Below are positions 45,565 to 58,730 of a DNA stretch of 64,000 bases, in pieces (positions within the stretch are counted from its first letter, which is position 1; every line of letters begins with the position of its first letter). Source of the stretch: Dillenia suffruticosa. Taxonomy: Eukaryota; Streptophyta; Magnoliopsida; Dilleniales; Dilleniaceae. The DNA lies in assembly GCA_033439265.1 (NCBI GenBank), contig JAVTVX010000026.1, forward strand, positions 451,501-515,500. Reading direction: 5' to 3'. The notes beneath the pieces are model-generated. The model was not told where the DNA came from. It searched no databases and saw only the letters and a list, made by a program, of their open reading frames with translations. The position numbers and the translations under genes were made by a program.

Positions 45565-48500
45565 TTATTGAGGCGTGAGGACATACATCTCACAGCCATG
45601 TGAATTTACTCGAGCCGTTAAGTGATCTCGAACTGCTGGCAGAGTTTTGTGCTGTGGATGAACTTCAAGGATGAGCATGAAACCAGTACAGTGCTTTCTA
45701 ATTACAATGAAAATCAAATAATAATAAAAATTAATCCAAAAATACTCACCGCCCATAAATCTCGAGCATTAACAACAGTTGATGGATTAAGACCTATGTC
45801 GGACCAGTAAGCGGTAATATCTGCCTGTGAAGATCCTCTATTCCATAAAACTATTGCTACCTTGTTGTTAGCAAGAGGTCCAGCCCACACCTTATTTAAT
45901 ATAAAAAAAAAATGGAAAAGAAAAAAGCTTGTTATGAGCTATAACCCTCCTTAAATTGGATTTTGAAAATGCACTAGAAAACATTACCTCGAGATCTCCA
46001 TCTTTCTTGACCTTTTTCCCTTGAACTCCAAGTAAATCTGCTTAGTTCAAAAAGAAGATGATCCTTACTTTCATTTTTGGGAATTTAAAGTTAAAATACT
46101 TGCTATCGTCGTCGGAAGATGTTTCACAAAATTGATCATCTTGAGCTCTAAGATGCAACAAGAATCTAGATAATGCCACCCATTTTTGCTACAAAAACTA
46201 ATCAGGTAAGAAATCAAGACCTTGATTTACTGCAATAACTTCTGTGTTGCTAAGTATATTAAAAGTTTCCTTATCCATGGAACGGATATCACAGCCAATC
46301 AACAATGGAGCCTACACAAGAAAGTGAGTCTGTTATTGAGAAATGTATGAAAATATATGACACCTCTTGCATTGGTTCTTGAATTCATCTGGCGGGCAGC
46401 AAAAGGAATTGATGTCCTCATACCTTAACTAGTGCCCATATGCTGAAGTGAGAGCGATATTCCTCTGTTGTCATCCCCCCATTCCCTACTTCAAGCATGT
46501 CAGGATCTGAAAAAAAAAAAAAAAATTGTTGAACTAGTAATTCTCAAATTTTAGTAGTTAAAGTAATCTAAAGGTATAAAATAGATCCAATGAAGGCTAT
46601 AGCCTACTTAGTTTTGTTGGATATTATTTGTCCTACTCCTGACATAGATATCATGTGTTAGTAGTTTCTTGTTCATAGTCAAGGACTTCATGAATTGCAC
46701 TGAATTTTTCAAGTTCACAAGGATGAAAAGATGTGAATTGTCTTTTTACCGTTCCATCCACCAGGACCTGCACAGGATGCCCATTTGTCGTTCTGATCTG
46801 CTAGAGATGTAATACTGAACAAATAGAATAGCATTAGATTCTGAAGGAATATAATCTCTTTCAGAGAAACTCAAGGTAACATTTCTCTGTTACATTTACA
46901 TTTTGTCCCATTTATCTAGCTCATGCATGCTTGTGGTAAACTTTATATTATATTCAATCCAAAGGATTTCAAGTCATGTTTGATGTTTTCTAAGTTACAC
47001 ACAACAGACATGACTTATTTTACGATAAATTCTCTCCAATATAAGAAATAGAATGGGAGAGCAACACATACCTGTTCCAGTTATCTTGAATGTCTTCTGT
47101 TGTTCTCCAACTATTTCCGATGCCCGGTGCCCAAGTTGCTGGATCCTCTTGTCCCCTGACAATAGTTAAATTTTTCAATATCTTCATGGAAAATGTTGTT
47201 TCCTCTTTTCAAGCACAGGAAGTGTGTGCATTTTTGCAATTAATATTATCTGGTTTGCCATTGAATCAGGCAAGCAGCATAATTGAAAGTAAGTATACAG
47301 CTTATGTAGCTAAACTAGATCCATTTGTGAATCAGCTGAAATTAACTATGGAAATGTATGTATGATCCATCATTTTCCAAGTTATACCCCAAATGTAAAC
47401 ATATATATATGTATATATATATTTTTGAATAGACAGATGGTTGACCTACCATTCACACATTGAGAAGAATATCAGTCGACCTGAATTGAGTAGAGCTTTG
47501 CTCATCTTAGGATACCTGCTGAATAAATTTGTGATTAGAATGTGAATGTGTCTAGAGGAGGCCTGGTGATTTAGTGCATAAAAATGGTGCCAACAAAGGC
47601 ATGCTGTCAATGGGAGTACCTCTCCTTTGGGCTTGTTCCAGTATTTTCACAGTTATCGTATTTCAAGTAGTCAATTTGCTGTGTTGAATATGCAGATAAG
47701 TATTTAGTGCATTTAAATCATTCTTGATGTAAGAATGGCATTGAATTTTGAAAATATGCTTTGATAAAGCACAAACCCATGAGGCAAAGGTTTTTGCATC
47801 CTGTTCTTCATAACCCAATGATCCGGGCATGGTTCTGCTACAAGTCTGGGTCCTGGAAGATAATAAAAAAAAAGTAAGTAAAGCCGTCCTTTAAATTACA
47901 ATATATAAGGGCTAGTCAAGCTTCAGGCAACGTGACCTACAAATTCCGTCACTTGAAATTACTCATACCCTGCATCTGAGTACATCCCAATGTTGAGTCC
48001 TTTGCTATGAACATAATCTGCTAAAGCCTTGATGCCTGAAGGGAATGATGAAGCTTTAGGGACCAGATTCCCCTGACACAATCAAATTGAAATTAAATTA
48101 AACAATAGAACCTTCATAATTTTTTACTTTGATATATTGTTACACCTTTAATAGCTTTTAAATAATTAATACTTCAATTCTTTTACTGGCCTTGTTTATC
48201 CTACTTGCTTATTCCAATAGCATCTTGCACCTTCGTGTATCCCCCAAATGCCCCAGAAAATCCTGTGGATCTTATGCTCCAGTTAGGTGCACTACCAGCT
48301 GCACTAACAGCTACTACCAATGAACATGGACAGACATCTTGGGATAAGCATTGGTATTATTGGCATGGCATACCTATAGAATGGGCCAGGCATGATTTCA
48401 GCCCTTTCGAAATGAAAAAGCAATTAAAATGTATATCCCCCCACTGTGTGCTGGATGTGGTCTGGATAAACTTCTCAAAACTTCAAAGACATTTGGACGC

Positions 48501-50097
48501 AAATTTATGTTCAATTATGTAATTGCAGCATTCAGCTTTAATAATTGCTGTTGTGTTAATGTTGGTTTGTCGTCTGATATGCTCATCCCAATTCATTGGT
48601 CTTAGAGAATATCTTGATGTTAATATATTTAGATTGCTTAACGTAGATGTGTGCATTTTTCCAGAGTATGTTTTATGCTCGATCTTGTGCTGAATCTCAT
48701 TGTATGTTTTGTCAATTTTACTGTTTCAGTATGTATCTGAAACAATCTATAGGCTAGTACCAATATATTATGGTTCAAGAGTAGAACCACGACAAGATTA
48801 GCAAAATTAAATTAAGTAATAATAATAATAATCATAAATGAATAAAAAAAGAGCAGAACTAAACAAATACTTAGGACTAAAAGTTTTGCAACCATGAGAG
48901 GAGATAGTCAGAACTGTGTTACCTGGGAATCTCTATTAGGTTCAGCCCAACAATCATCTGAACAATAGACATACAAAGTTATAATTAGGGAAAGATTGAT
49001 GCAATTGTGTGCATTCTCACACACAGCTACACACAAGCAGCACTACGGAATTGAAATTGTTTAACTTGTTAGATCACCTAGGTTTATATATGTATATCCT
49101 ACTGCTGCAAGTCCACTCGCAACCATTGCATCCGCTGCAGAACAATATATTATGACCAACATTACTCTTGCTTTGTCAATATTCATGCTACAATGTGATA
49201 TTTTCAATATATTGTGTTTATTACCTGTCTCCTTTATTAGTTTTTCGTCAATGTTGCAATGGAAATGGTTCCAGCTGTTCCACCTAATAACCACAGGAAA
49301 ATTACACAGTTCAGACATTGATAACACTATAATTGCCTCTTAAGACATAATACCATTGTTTTATAATGAAGGCTTTTAGTACAGATCAAAGAGAATTCAG
49401 CAAGTGCTGAAGTTGGCACAGATAAAGGTTTCGAGCCCAGTGGGTGAAGACTTACTTTTAATGTCTTAGGATTGGAAATTATATTTATGAATCAACTACA
49501 TTTGAGAAGCTAGACTACAGGTCACATTGCAGAATCTTCTGGACAAAATAGGTTTTGAATATTCTTCTGGTGTTAACACATAGTAGTGGTGTTCCCAAGG
49601 ACCATTGATGCTCTTGGTTCTTGTGTTGCCTATGTATTATGACCATGGTTTCATCCGTCTGGATCACTCCATTATCGCTATTATGGTTAAACTTGAATCT
49701 TAACCTGATGACACCCGAGTGCTTGGGTTTGGTTTTTGGTGAAAGAAGTTATGGTTGATTACATGCCATTTCTAGGTGACTTTTGTTACTACATGCGTAA
49801 CTTCATCTTTTGAGAAAGTAATGACACAGAAAGTGAATGGCTGCGGGTGAAAAAAATGGAGGACAAGTTATGAGAGAGTAGAATTTACCCCATCGGAGGA
49901 GTCCGAGCAAGGCCATTCTCCAATATAAGCCGTCCTATCCTCATCTCCGCAGGGGTGGAATTGCCGTTGAAATGCAGGTTCCCCAAGCGAGCTGAGGTTG
50001 CAATAGAAGCCATATTAAAACCGACAACTAACAACAGCAGGCAGGCCATCAACCTTGCCTTGGGATGCCAGGAAATGGTGGAGTTGTCGATGCCCAT
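45565..50097 (-). CDS. Alpha-galactosidase B (GH27), AGAL3-like
   Basis: Fifteen exons on the minus strand: 50097-49889, 49283-49225, 49134-49078, 48957-48923, 48072-47969, 47852-47777, 47678-47620, 47515-47450, 47155-47072, 46814-46750, 46506-46424, 46311-46221, 46037-45988, 45890-45750, 45651-45565; 1266 nt, 421 aa. It begins [10 protein letters not shown], with a hydrophobic segment [20 protein letters not shown] (signal anchor or peptide). WNSWNHF, DDCWAE, YLKYDNC (nucleophile) and TTEDIQDNW (acid/base) are present, as are GQEDPATW and [13 protein letters not shown] at the C-terminus. Oddities: [10 protein letters not shown] where [10 protein letters not shown] is usual, and SLADQND where SRAD is usual. 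Longer introns than the other copies; intron 4 holds an unexplained + strand open frame. Confidence 0.95.
48205..48522 (+). other. Unrecognised 105-codon open frame antisense in intron 4 of alpha-galactosidase B
   Basis: The frame is on the opposite strand to the gene. Its composition is unlike the surrounding AT-rich intron: it is rich in Pro, Trp and His, with [20 protein letters not shown] and [11 protein letters not shown] followed by [10 protein letters not shown]. This looks more like real protein than chance. I do not recognise the family. It may be a captured or retroposed exon. No start context, partner exon or poly(A) tail was identified. Confidence 0.35.
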
Positions 50098-50188
50098 AGT
50101 TTGAAATGAAGTTTTTGTGTTTGCAGCTCGTCTTTCCTTTCCTCCTTGGGTCTCTCTTAGTCCACACACACTTGTCTGTGCTAGGCCT

Positions 50189-50196
50189 CTATATAT
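50189..50196 (-). promoter_or_regulatory. Putative TATA box of alpha-galactosidase B
   Basis: CATATATAG on the minus strand, about 95 bases before the ATG at 50097, next to a short CA repeat. This supports the start MGIDNS over the longer in-frame Met at 50238, which would lie upstream of this box. Confidence 0.4.
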
Positions 50197-50199
50197 GTG

Positions 50200-51114
50200 T
50201 GTGTGCATATGCTGACAAGTAAGCACAAAGGCATACAAGTGAAAACGGATCAGGAAGGCAGGTGTAGCAGATGAGATGAGATGTCACGACGGTCCAAGGT
50301 ATGTTAATTCACACCGATAGCAATGTGGGAGTTGGAGTGGAAACTGTGCCACTGTTGATTCCTTTGGAGAGAGAGATCCTTTTATGTCAAAATTAGGAGC
50401 AAGTAGATGATGGTTTTGGTGGGTGGGTTGAGATATTCCTTTTTATGTCAAATATTACTTACCCCAATGGCGCCAAAGGTGAGTATATGTGTTACGTGTA
50501 ATTAATGCAGTAGACCACCTCTTGTTTATGTACAAGAAAAAAGAGTAAAACGTGTTGGGAAAATGATAAGTATGAAGTAGGTCATGGATTTGATTCCATG
50601 GAGTCTCAGTTTTTCAATTTGAAAAGATAAATAGATTTTTGAAAATATAAGTGGGTGGGCGTTAGGGGAATAAATAGGGTTTTTGTTTGTCTTGATCGCA
50701 AGCAACGGGAACACGTGAGTGGGTGGGTGTGAGTGCGGCCAAACTTGGATGTCGGTGGTGACCGGTGAGCGGAGGCGAGGGGACTATCACTGCATGCATA
50801 CAATATAACGTTGCTGTGACATGAGATGTTCTGTCAAATGCTCATCACCACCTACCCCACGACTTCCTTGCCTTTGGCGTAAAACTTGTAATATTTAATT
50901 TTTGATTTACGAGAAAATATACAGATGCATACAAGTTTTGCATTAATAAATATAATTTAGTCTATTACAAATAGCAAATAGATTTATTAATGCACACTCT
51001 GTTTAAGAAAGAAAAAGAAAAGAAAAGAGACAGTGTGAGATGGAACCATCTTTTGAGAGGCTTCAAATCGTACATGGCCCATTTGTCATGCCTGCTTTTT
51101 TATTCTAAGTGAGG

Positions 51115-51149
<35 letters not shown>

Positions 51150-51325
51150 AAAAGTCAATGCATGGTCCACGTCGATACCTACTCTTTTGTTTTATTTTTT
51201 CTTAAACAATAATTTAAATCTTGAATTATCATATTAGAAGAGCGAATTTGTACGCTATTCTGTCCCTTTAGGGACATATCTACTCTTTTGTAATCACCTT
51301 AATGTATATATTATCTTATATCAAA

Positions 51326-51363
<38 letters not shown>

Positions 51364-54065
51364 TGTTTGAGATTTTTTTTCATCGATTTATATTTAGAAT
51401 TATATTTTGATTAATTCGATCCAATCTGAGAAAGAATCTTTTTTTTATAAAATTCTTTTAATATAATTTTTTTTATTTTTAAATCTCAAACTCAAATTTT
51501 TAATTAAAAAATTACGCGGACAAAGACTTGTCACCCCGTAACGTTGAAGACTTCTATCATGTAAATGCCTACATGACGCAGATTTCTTTTAATATCTTTT
51601 GTGTTTTATTACAAAGGGTAGTCAAGAACAGATCCTAAAATTGCATTTTCAGGTACACCCTAATTTTTCATTTTCTAGATTTGACATAAATCTACGAAAC
51701 AAAAATTAAAATCTACTAAATTAGAAAATAGAGATCAGCAATTATAAGAAGATCGTCTTCGATGAACTATGACCAAATGCATATAAATTATGACGCAGCA
51801 GTAGGGTAGATAATCTTTGGAAGATGGTGAAGAAGTAACAATGGCAGCAGCAAGCAGCCAACTCTAGAAGAGTCTCAAAATCTCCTCTCCCTCTATACAG
51901 ATAGAGGTTTAATTATGTAGGGATGAGCACTATTAGGTTAAAATTTTTTTTTAAAAAATTATTTTTTTCTAATTGTTTTTCATATCTTGGATGGTTAATT
52001 CTTGTTTAACAATTTTTATTTCGATCAAACTAAATTAATTAAAAATATATATTTTTTCAAATAATTTTTATTATATAAATATTAATATAATATTATAACT
52101 AAAAATTAAAAATAGAAAATAATATTATAATTAAGAAATCTAAAAGACATGATAAAAAATTATGACCAAAAGTTAAAAGAGAAAAATATTTTAAAAGCTA
52201 AAATTTCAATATTTTGTTAGTTTGTTTGAATTTTAAATTTTTAAATTTTTAAAATTTTTAAATTTTAAATTGATATTTGGTGAATTATCAGTGAATTTTA
52301 AACTTTAAATTTATAATTTATAACCATATGTTGATGTGAATTATATATATTATATTTACATAGATAGAAGTAGGAGACTATTTTATTTAAGAATGAATTT
52401 CAAAGTTTTCAAATTAACATTTGATAAATTATAATTATCAGTGAATTTTAGGAGTGGGAGGAAGTATTACTTAAAAGTCTCTTATAAATATTTCAATAAT
52501 TTGATTAATTTGAACAACTGAACCGAATTAACAGTCTACTTCAGTCAAACATAATTGTGAGTTTGATAAAAATAGAATAGTGAGTGAGTAAAGGAAATAT
52601 TTTCATATGTAAAAATTTTGAGAAGGTATTTATGTATAGTTTTGTAACTCTTATATAAATATAAAGGTTCATGTTAAATTAGAATGCGGTATAATTTATA
52701 AGATATTTGTTTAAACAATAAACTTGAATTAATATTTTTTGGAATTACAATCGTCTTTATTTTTATTTTTTAACTTTAAAAACTTAAAAAATATTTTTTT
52801 ATTGATTTAAAGTATGCGAAGGTAATATCATATTTTATTTTTATTATATGTTGGGTTTTTGAAAAAGAATTTACGTGAAATTTAGTTAAATAAAGAGTTT
52901 TAAAAAATACAAGTGAAGGCAAAATTATAGTTACACTACAAGAAAACAGACTTTCAGCGATAGAAAATTACCGACAGAAAAAATTTCATCACTAATAGCG
53001 ACAGATTTCTGACGGAATACCATCGGACAGAATATCAAGCGATTTGCGACGGATTAGCGATGAAAATATTTTTGAGCGACAGAAACATTAACTCTCTTTA
53101 AATCCCTTTTAAAGGTAATTATCTTTTAATAGATATTTAGGGTATTTATGATTAAATTATTTTATAAATTTAATCATCAATTATTATACAATTATATTTA
53201 TCATTTTAACCAAAGAAATTTTTCTTTTTGTGTATGACGCTTTAGATTCCTAATCACTTGGCAATAAATATAAATCATAATTTTAGAATTAAATTGGTTT
53301 TAGTAAAAAACTAAACATTGTTAATGTTAGATATTTGCTTGTATGGTGGAGATCTTGGTTATTAGGCCGGGAGAGGGGGGATTTTGTAAACTGGTTGAGC
53401 ATTGAAGGCGCACAAGCTCTCGAAGATTTAACCAAGACGCACGAAGCTGGTCAGGCACATCCTCTCATGTCAAGACACGATAGTGTTGGGTCTTGGCGAT
53501 TGGCGTGGGATCCGTCTGTCGATGGTTTTGGGTGAGTGTATTATTTTGGTCTTTTAAGGCATGCAAAACTAATGACATCTGAGTGTAGCGATCGAGTATT
53601 AAATTTTTTTAATAAAGGTCTCGAATTCAAATTTTAAAAATAAAAAGATAAATATGAAGAGAACAAATCTCTTAATAAATCTCACAACGTTCGATCGAAT
53701 TAGTCGAGTTAACCCGATAATGGTCGTGACAAACATCCACTTAAAAAAGGGGTCTGCAAAGAGTGGACAGCACTAGGGACACAAGTCCCTTCCCTTTGCC
53801 AATATCCTGACAAGCCGTTTCCAACCCTACTTGCCTGCCTTCCAAAAGTTGGCTTTTTGTTTAAATCTTTCGAACTCACTTGTAATGGAAACAAACTGAA
53901 GTAACCCATATAAAAGTATGAAGCATTGAAGATGGAGGAGGAGGGGGTGGGGGAGGGGGAGGAGGAGGAGGAGGAGGTAATGTATCCTTCCAAATATTTA
54001 TTGGACAACAAAGGAAGTGCAAGAAAGAAATGAGCCTTCTTAGGCTTAGGCTTTGGGCTTGGATT
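50200..54065. other. Spacer between alpha-galactosidase B and C, non-genic
   Basis: It starts with the promoter region of gene B. Then come an A-run of about 28 (51117-51144), a (TA)n repeat (51331-51361), a dispersed-repeat copy (51368-51525), very AT-rich DNA to 52930, a CACTA-type end at 52934 and a GC-richer segment at 53335-53535. A purine-rich GGAGGAGG tract lies at 53935-53976, near the 3' end of gene C. No gene was recognised. Confidence 0.6.
52934..53110 (+). mobile_element. Orphan CACTA transposon terminus
   Basis: CACTACAAGAAAAC at 52934 is the classic plant CACTA terminal sequence. It is followed by subterminal-type words (ACCGACAG, GCGACAGA, CGACGGATTAGCGATG) within 160 bases. 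I found no matching TTTTCTTGTAGTG downstream before 54065, so the other end is deleted or too diverged to see. Confidence 0.6.
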
Positions 54066-56845
54066 TCAGGAGATGGGCTTCAACACATACATTTTGCAGG
54101 CATGGGAGTTGACTGTAGCCGAAATGTTGTCTGCAAATGTTTTCTCCAATGTCTTGTGCTGCATCAGAAATCAGAATGACAGTCGATTGAGACACCAGGG
54201 TGAGTATCATGCATAAACATAGTGGACAAAGTGATTTGTGAGTTTACCCGCCAAAGATCTCTAGCTTGAACAACACTCTTTGGGGGGAGTTCAATGTCAT
54301 CCCAGTTAGCTGTTATGGCCATACGCTGAGGCGCTCGATTAACTAGCAATACCGCTACTCTATATCTCGAAAGACGCCCTGCCCATATCTGGATTGACCC
54401 TTGTTTGAGTAATAAATACCCCAAAGAAACACAAATAATCCAGCAAAAGGTTAATGATTTTACCTCTTGATCGCCTTCTGATCTAACCTTCTTTGCCTGA
54501 ATACCAAGGCTATCTACTCCAAGACAAAATCAAAAGAATTACCAAACCAAATTACGAACCCTTAACTAACTATATGCATGCGCTGCTTGTGCTTATGCTT
54601 ACACACCTTGGTTAACATCGATAACTTCCTTATTTCCAATGATCTCCAATGTTTCCTTTGTTGCATTCCTCACATCGCAACCGATTAGAAGGGGAGCCTA
54701 AAATGATTCTCTGAGTTAGAAATTGCTTGTATGAAACTCTTAGCAAAACAGAAAGCTCCCTAATACCTTTGAGATGGCCCATATACTGAAGTGAACTATG
54801 TATTCATCCTTAGTCATCCCTCCATTTCCCACCTCAAGCATGTCTGGATCTGCATAAACGTAATTTAGCAGACTCAACACCCAATGAAAAACAACAAAGC
54901 ATACCTCTTCATATATCCTCATTAAGCCATAAGCACATAAATCTAACCATTCCAACCACCGGGCCTTGCTAGGTCAGCATAAAATTCATTCAGATCAGCT
55001 CGGGACACCATACTGCACTCAGACTTCCAATGTTAAATTTAAAGAAAAAATCAAACAAATGTTGCATATATGTGGGTTTTACCTGTCCCAATTATCAGAA
55101 ATGTCATTCGCAGTTCTCCAGCTATTTCCAACCTTAGCACCCCATAGTGCAGGGTGGAGGTCTCCCCTAGGGGGCATAAAGTAAATAGCATGACAAATGT
55201 AAGACCTGCAACAACTTAATTATGAAAAACCAAGTTTCCCACAAAGTGCAGTGATATTACCATTCGCACAATGAGAAAAAGATGGGGCGGCCAGCCTTCA
55301 TTAGAGCATGAGTCATTACAGGGTATCTAAACGATAATAAAATTACAGAAAATCACGATCAATTGCAGTAGTAACATGAGGAGATGAAGAAACCCACGAA
55401 AGTCACAAAAAAATTACCTAACAGTAGGCTTTGAACCATCATTGTAACAGTTATCATACTTCAAATAGTCAATTCCCTGCATAGAATGATATTAGCTTCA
55501 CGCTGTGCATCTTCAATTTATGCCATTTTTAAGTTAGAAAACTTGTCTGCATTACCCATGAAGCAAATGTTTTGGCATCTTGTTCCTCATGACCTAGTGA
55601 GCCTGGCATAGTTTTACTGCACGTAAAGTATCTGCAAGAAGAACAAGTAGCTCAACTCATACTCATTATAATGACTAAAAACTGAAACAGTTTAGAGAGC
55701 GAGTTTCTGAGTGATGGGCATACCCTGCATCAGAGTAAATGCCAAGTCTGAGACCCTTGCTGTGAACATAGTCTGCAAGAGCTTTAATGCCAGATGGGAA
55801 AGTTGACTTCTTAGGAACTAGATTTTTCTGTGATTGAAGTATTGAGATTAATAATTCATGTTAAATTAAGGTTCCAAAAACATCCATAGAAAATGAAAAT
55901 TTTCTGTATCTGAAAAGGGAAAAAAGAAGCAAAGGAGAATGCAAATCAAACCTTGTCATCCCGTGCTATTTCAGCCCAACAATCATCTAAAAGAAGCAAA
56001 ATTTGCAACGAATCGGTGATCATAATATAGATTAGGATAGAAGTGGTTTTTGAAATGGTAATTTCCTTTGTTTTTGGGTAAATGAGTAAATGCCAACCTA
56101 GTAATGAAAGGAAATGCATTTCTCCTAATGTCTCCTTATTTGATACAAACCTATGTTAACATAAATGTATCCGAGCTTAGCAAGGCCAGTTGAAACAAGA
56201 GCATCAGCTGCAAAAAATAAGAGAAAATTAAAGATTGTGTAGATGGAAATAGAAATGGGGCAATGGTGGCATGGCTTACCAGTTTCTCTGATTGTAATCT
56301 CATCAATCTTGCAGTTGAAGTGATTCCAACTATTCCACCTGAAGCAATAGTAAAACATGATCATAGATTTGGATGAGAATAAGATTAAAAGAGAGGGTGA
56401 GGCCGTTTGGTTGGATAGCAAAAAGACTGTAAATTTGAAGGAAATGCAATGAGATTGAATTATATTGAGAGGGAAATTATAATTTTCAAGTGTAATTGAG
56501 ATCTTCATCTATCATCCAATGGAATTAAATTGGGTAATCATCACCAAAACAGAGCAAAAACAAGGAACTTTTGCATTGTATGCTTAAAAACAAACGCCAT
56601 TAATAACACTGCACTAGAAGCAGCAATCAGAGAGAGGGAGAGAGAGATTGAATGAATGGAGATTACCCCATGGGAGGAGTGATGCCTAGGCCATTGGAGA
56701 GCAGAAAGCGTCTTAAACTGCCGCCATCACCATCTTCTTCATCATTGGACAAGTTTCTGCACCAAACGGAAGAAACCCCACATCCAATCGCCATTGACAT
56801 TAATAACATCAACATTATATTCCTTCCTCTCCCACTCCTTTCCAT
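54066..56845 (-). CDS. Alpha-galactosidase C (GH27), AGAL1/2-like
   Basis: Fifteen exons on the minus strand: 56845-56667, 56338-56280, 56207-56151, 55986-55952, 55827-55724, 55631-55556, 55476-55418, 55326-55261, 55166-55083, 55012-54948, 54849-54767, 54697-54607, 54513-54464, 54388-54248, 54158-54066; 1242 nt, 413 aa. It begins MERSGRG, then a hydrophobic stretch [20 protein letters not shown] (signal peptide). It keeps the canonical plant sequence [14 protein letters not shown], where A and B have Thr-Leu or Thr-Gln in place of Tyr-Phe. [16 protein letters not shown] (acid/base Asp), [11 protein letters not shown] (nucleophile) and [18 protein letters not shown] also fit the AGAL1/2 type. 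The C-terminus ends [12 protein letters not shown] plus two residues. This copy is closest to the biochemically known plant acid alpha-galactosidases. Confidence 0.95.
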
Positions 56846-58730
56846 TCTCTCGGCAGTCGTCCACACTCACTTCCACAGTCTAAGTCCACACTCACTTCCA
56901 ATTGGGACTATTTGCAGTCACTCTTTCACTTCTTCTCCACAACCACATTACCCCCCAGTCCCTATCTCACAGCGCAATTCACTCTTTGTAGGCCACTGTA
57001 GTCACTCCGAGAATTATTCAATGGTCCCATAGTCTTATGCTGTCGGTGTTTATCTAATGAGTTGAACTAGGCGGTTGTTGCTCAATGTAGTGAACACTAA
57101 CACTACAATTTCGACTTCGTACATATCGGTGACTCTGAAATTTATTAATTAATACCTCTACTTTTTTGTCCTCAAACTTACTCCATCGCTTAGTATTTAA
57201 AGATTTATTTTGACTAATTTCGATCGGATTGCTGTCAAGTCCCAATCGAAAGGAATCTCTCTCAACGTCATTTTTATCACTATCAAAACTTGAAACGTCC
57301 GTTATTAACCCCGCTATTAGGAGACATCTAAGTTTTAAAAGGAGATATCAAAGCTTTAAACTGAATATTTACTATTTTTGTTCTCACAAAGACGGGGGAC
57401 TCGGGCAAAACCTTTTTTTTTTTTTTGCATTTCTCTTCTTTGGGCCGTGCTTTTTTTGGGGGGGGGTGCAAAAACACAAGGATTATGCCTTCTTGTATTC
57501 TTTATAATGTTTGGCTTTGATCAAGATAATGACATTTGTCATGGGTTTTGATCTTTCAAAATATGGCTTACCATGAAACAATGGCAAACAAGCACATGAC
57601 AACATTTCCTCTCCTTTCAACCACATTAGGTAAGAAATTAATTTTTTTTTTTTTTTTTTTTTGTCTTTTGTTTCAGAATCAGTAGAGCCGGGAATATTTC
57701 CAAAGAGATATCTTAGAAAATTTGCAAGGATAGAATACATGATAAACGGGCAGAAAGGGATGCTGTGGACGGACCAAAAAGAAGTCCCCACAATTATTCC
57801 AAGAAACAACCAAAAGATCTCTGGAAAAGTGAAAAAGGAAACAGGAATGCACTGGACAGCTAAGCTCAAACACTTTATATCACACAGCGAACGTGACTCA
57901 TCCACCATTCCTGCGGCCCTCGATTTTGAATTCTGGACCCTTTGGCAGCCCCAGCCAGCACCCACTTTTCATCTTTCATCTCTCTCTCTCTCTCTCATAC
58001 ACACATTTTCTTTAAGGTCAATTGGGAAGAACAGTACTATACGCATGTTAGGCTTGGGGAGATTACTAAAGCAGCTTTAAGGATGATACTAGAAGATATG
58101 AAAGCTACCGCCATGATAGCAGAGGAACTTTAAGGCCATTCAGATTTCACTTCCCAGATTAATAATCATAGTTCTACTAAACTTTTTTATAAAAGTTTCT
58201 GAGACCACAAAGCCAGCAATGCAACAAACATGCAAAAATGTCGCAACAATTAATAATCTATGATGATAAAAGTTCCAAAAAAGAAATGTTATGGTGTATT
58301 GCTAAATGCCAACCATCACTACAGAGGAAGAACCAGAATAGTTTGATGCTTTTTCCACTGCCAGGGTATGCATGCGTGCCGAATATCAAAACATCATCTA
58401 CCTATTTCCAGTTAGATAACTTTTCCCTGAAATTGGATTGGATTCATGAAATGGATGAAATCTTTTGTTTTTTTTTTTTTTTTATTTATTTTTCTCCCAG
58501 GACAAGAAAGAGAATTCCCCATAATCAACTGGGAAGTCATGGGGATGAAGCAAAATATTGCAGTACTAGATTTCATCACAAGTAAAGCCAATATAAACTC
58601 TCAACGCCTTTGATACCCTCAAAGGCGTATAATAAGATTTATGCATAGAGGAGATCCAGAAGCAAAAAGCACAGGTCCACCCAGCCATCAACTCCTTACA
58701 AACCTGCATCCACATCTTCTTAATGGAATT
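56846..58730. other. Intergenic: alpha-galactosidase C promoter side and pyruvate kinase 3' side
   Basis: The first few hundred bases are the upstream region of gene C (minus strand). T-runs occur at 57413-57426, 57640-57662 and 58467-58482. A CT repeat lies at 57978-57994. The overlapping open frames at 57483-58080 on both strands have no recognisable domain. The last ~150 bases before 58731 should be the pyruvate kinase 3' UTR. Confidence 0.55.

Noticed and set aside
56846-56866. Upstream GTG-start extension of alpha-galactosidase C
   Set aside because: Plant cytosolic translation normally starts at AUG; the ATG at 56845 leads directly into a signal-peptide-like segment.
57483-58080. 160-codon (-) and 139-codon (+) open frames overlapping each other
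   Set aside because: Neither shows a recognisable motif, conserved family pattern or splice-consistent partner; they overlap on opposite strands between two well-defined genes.
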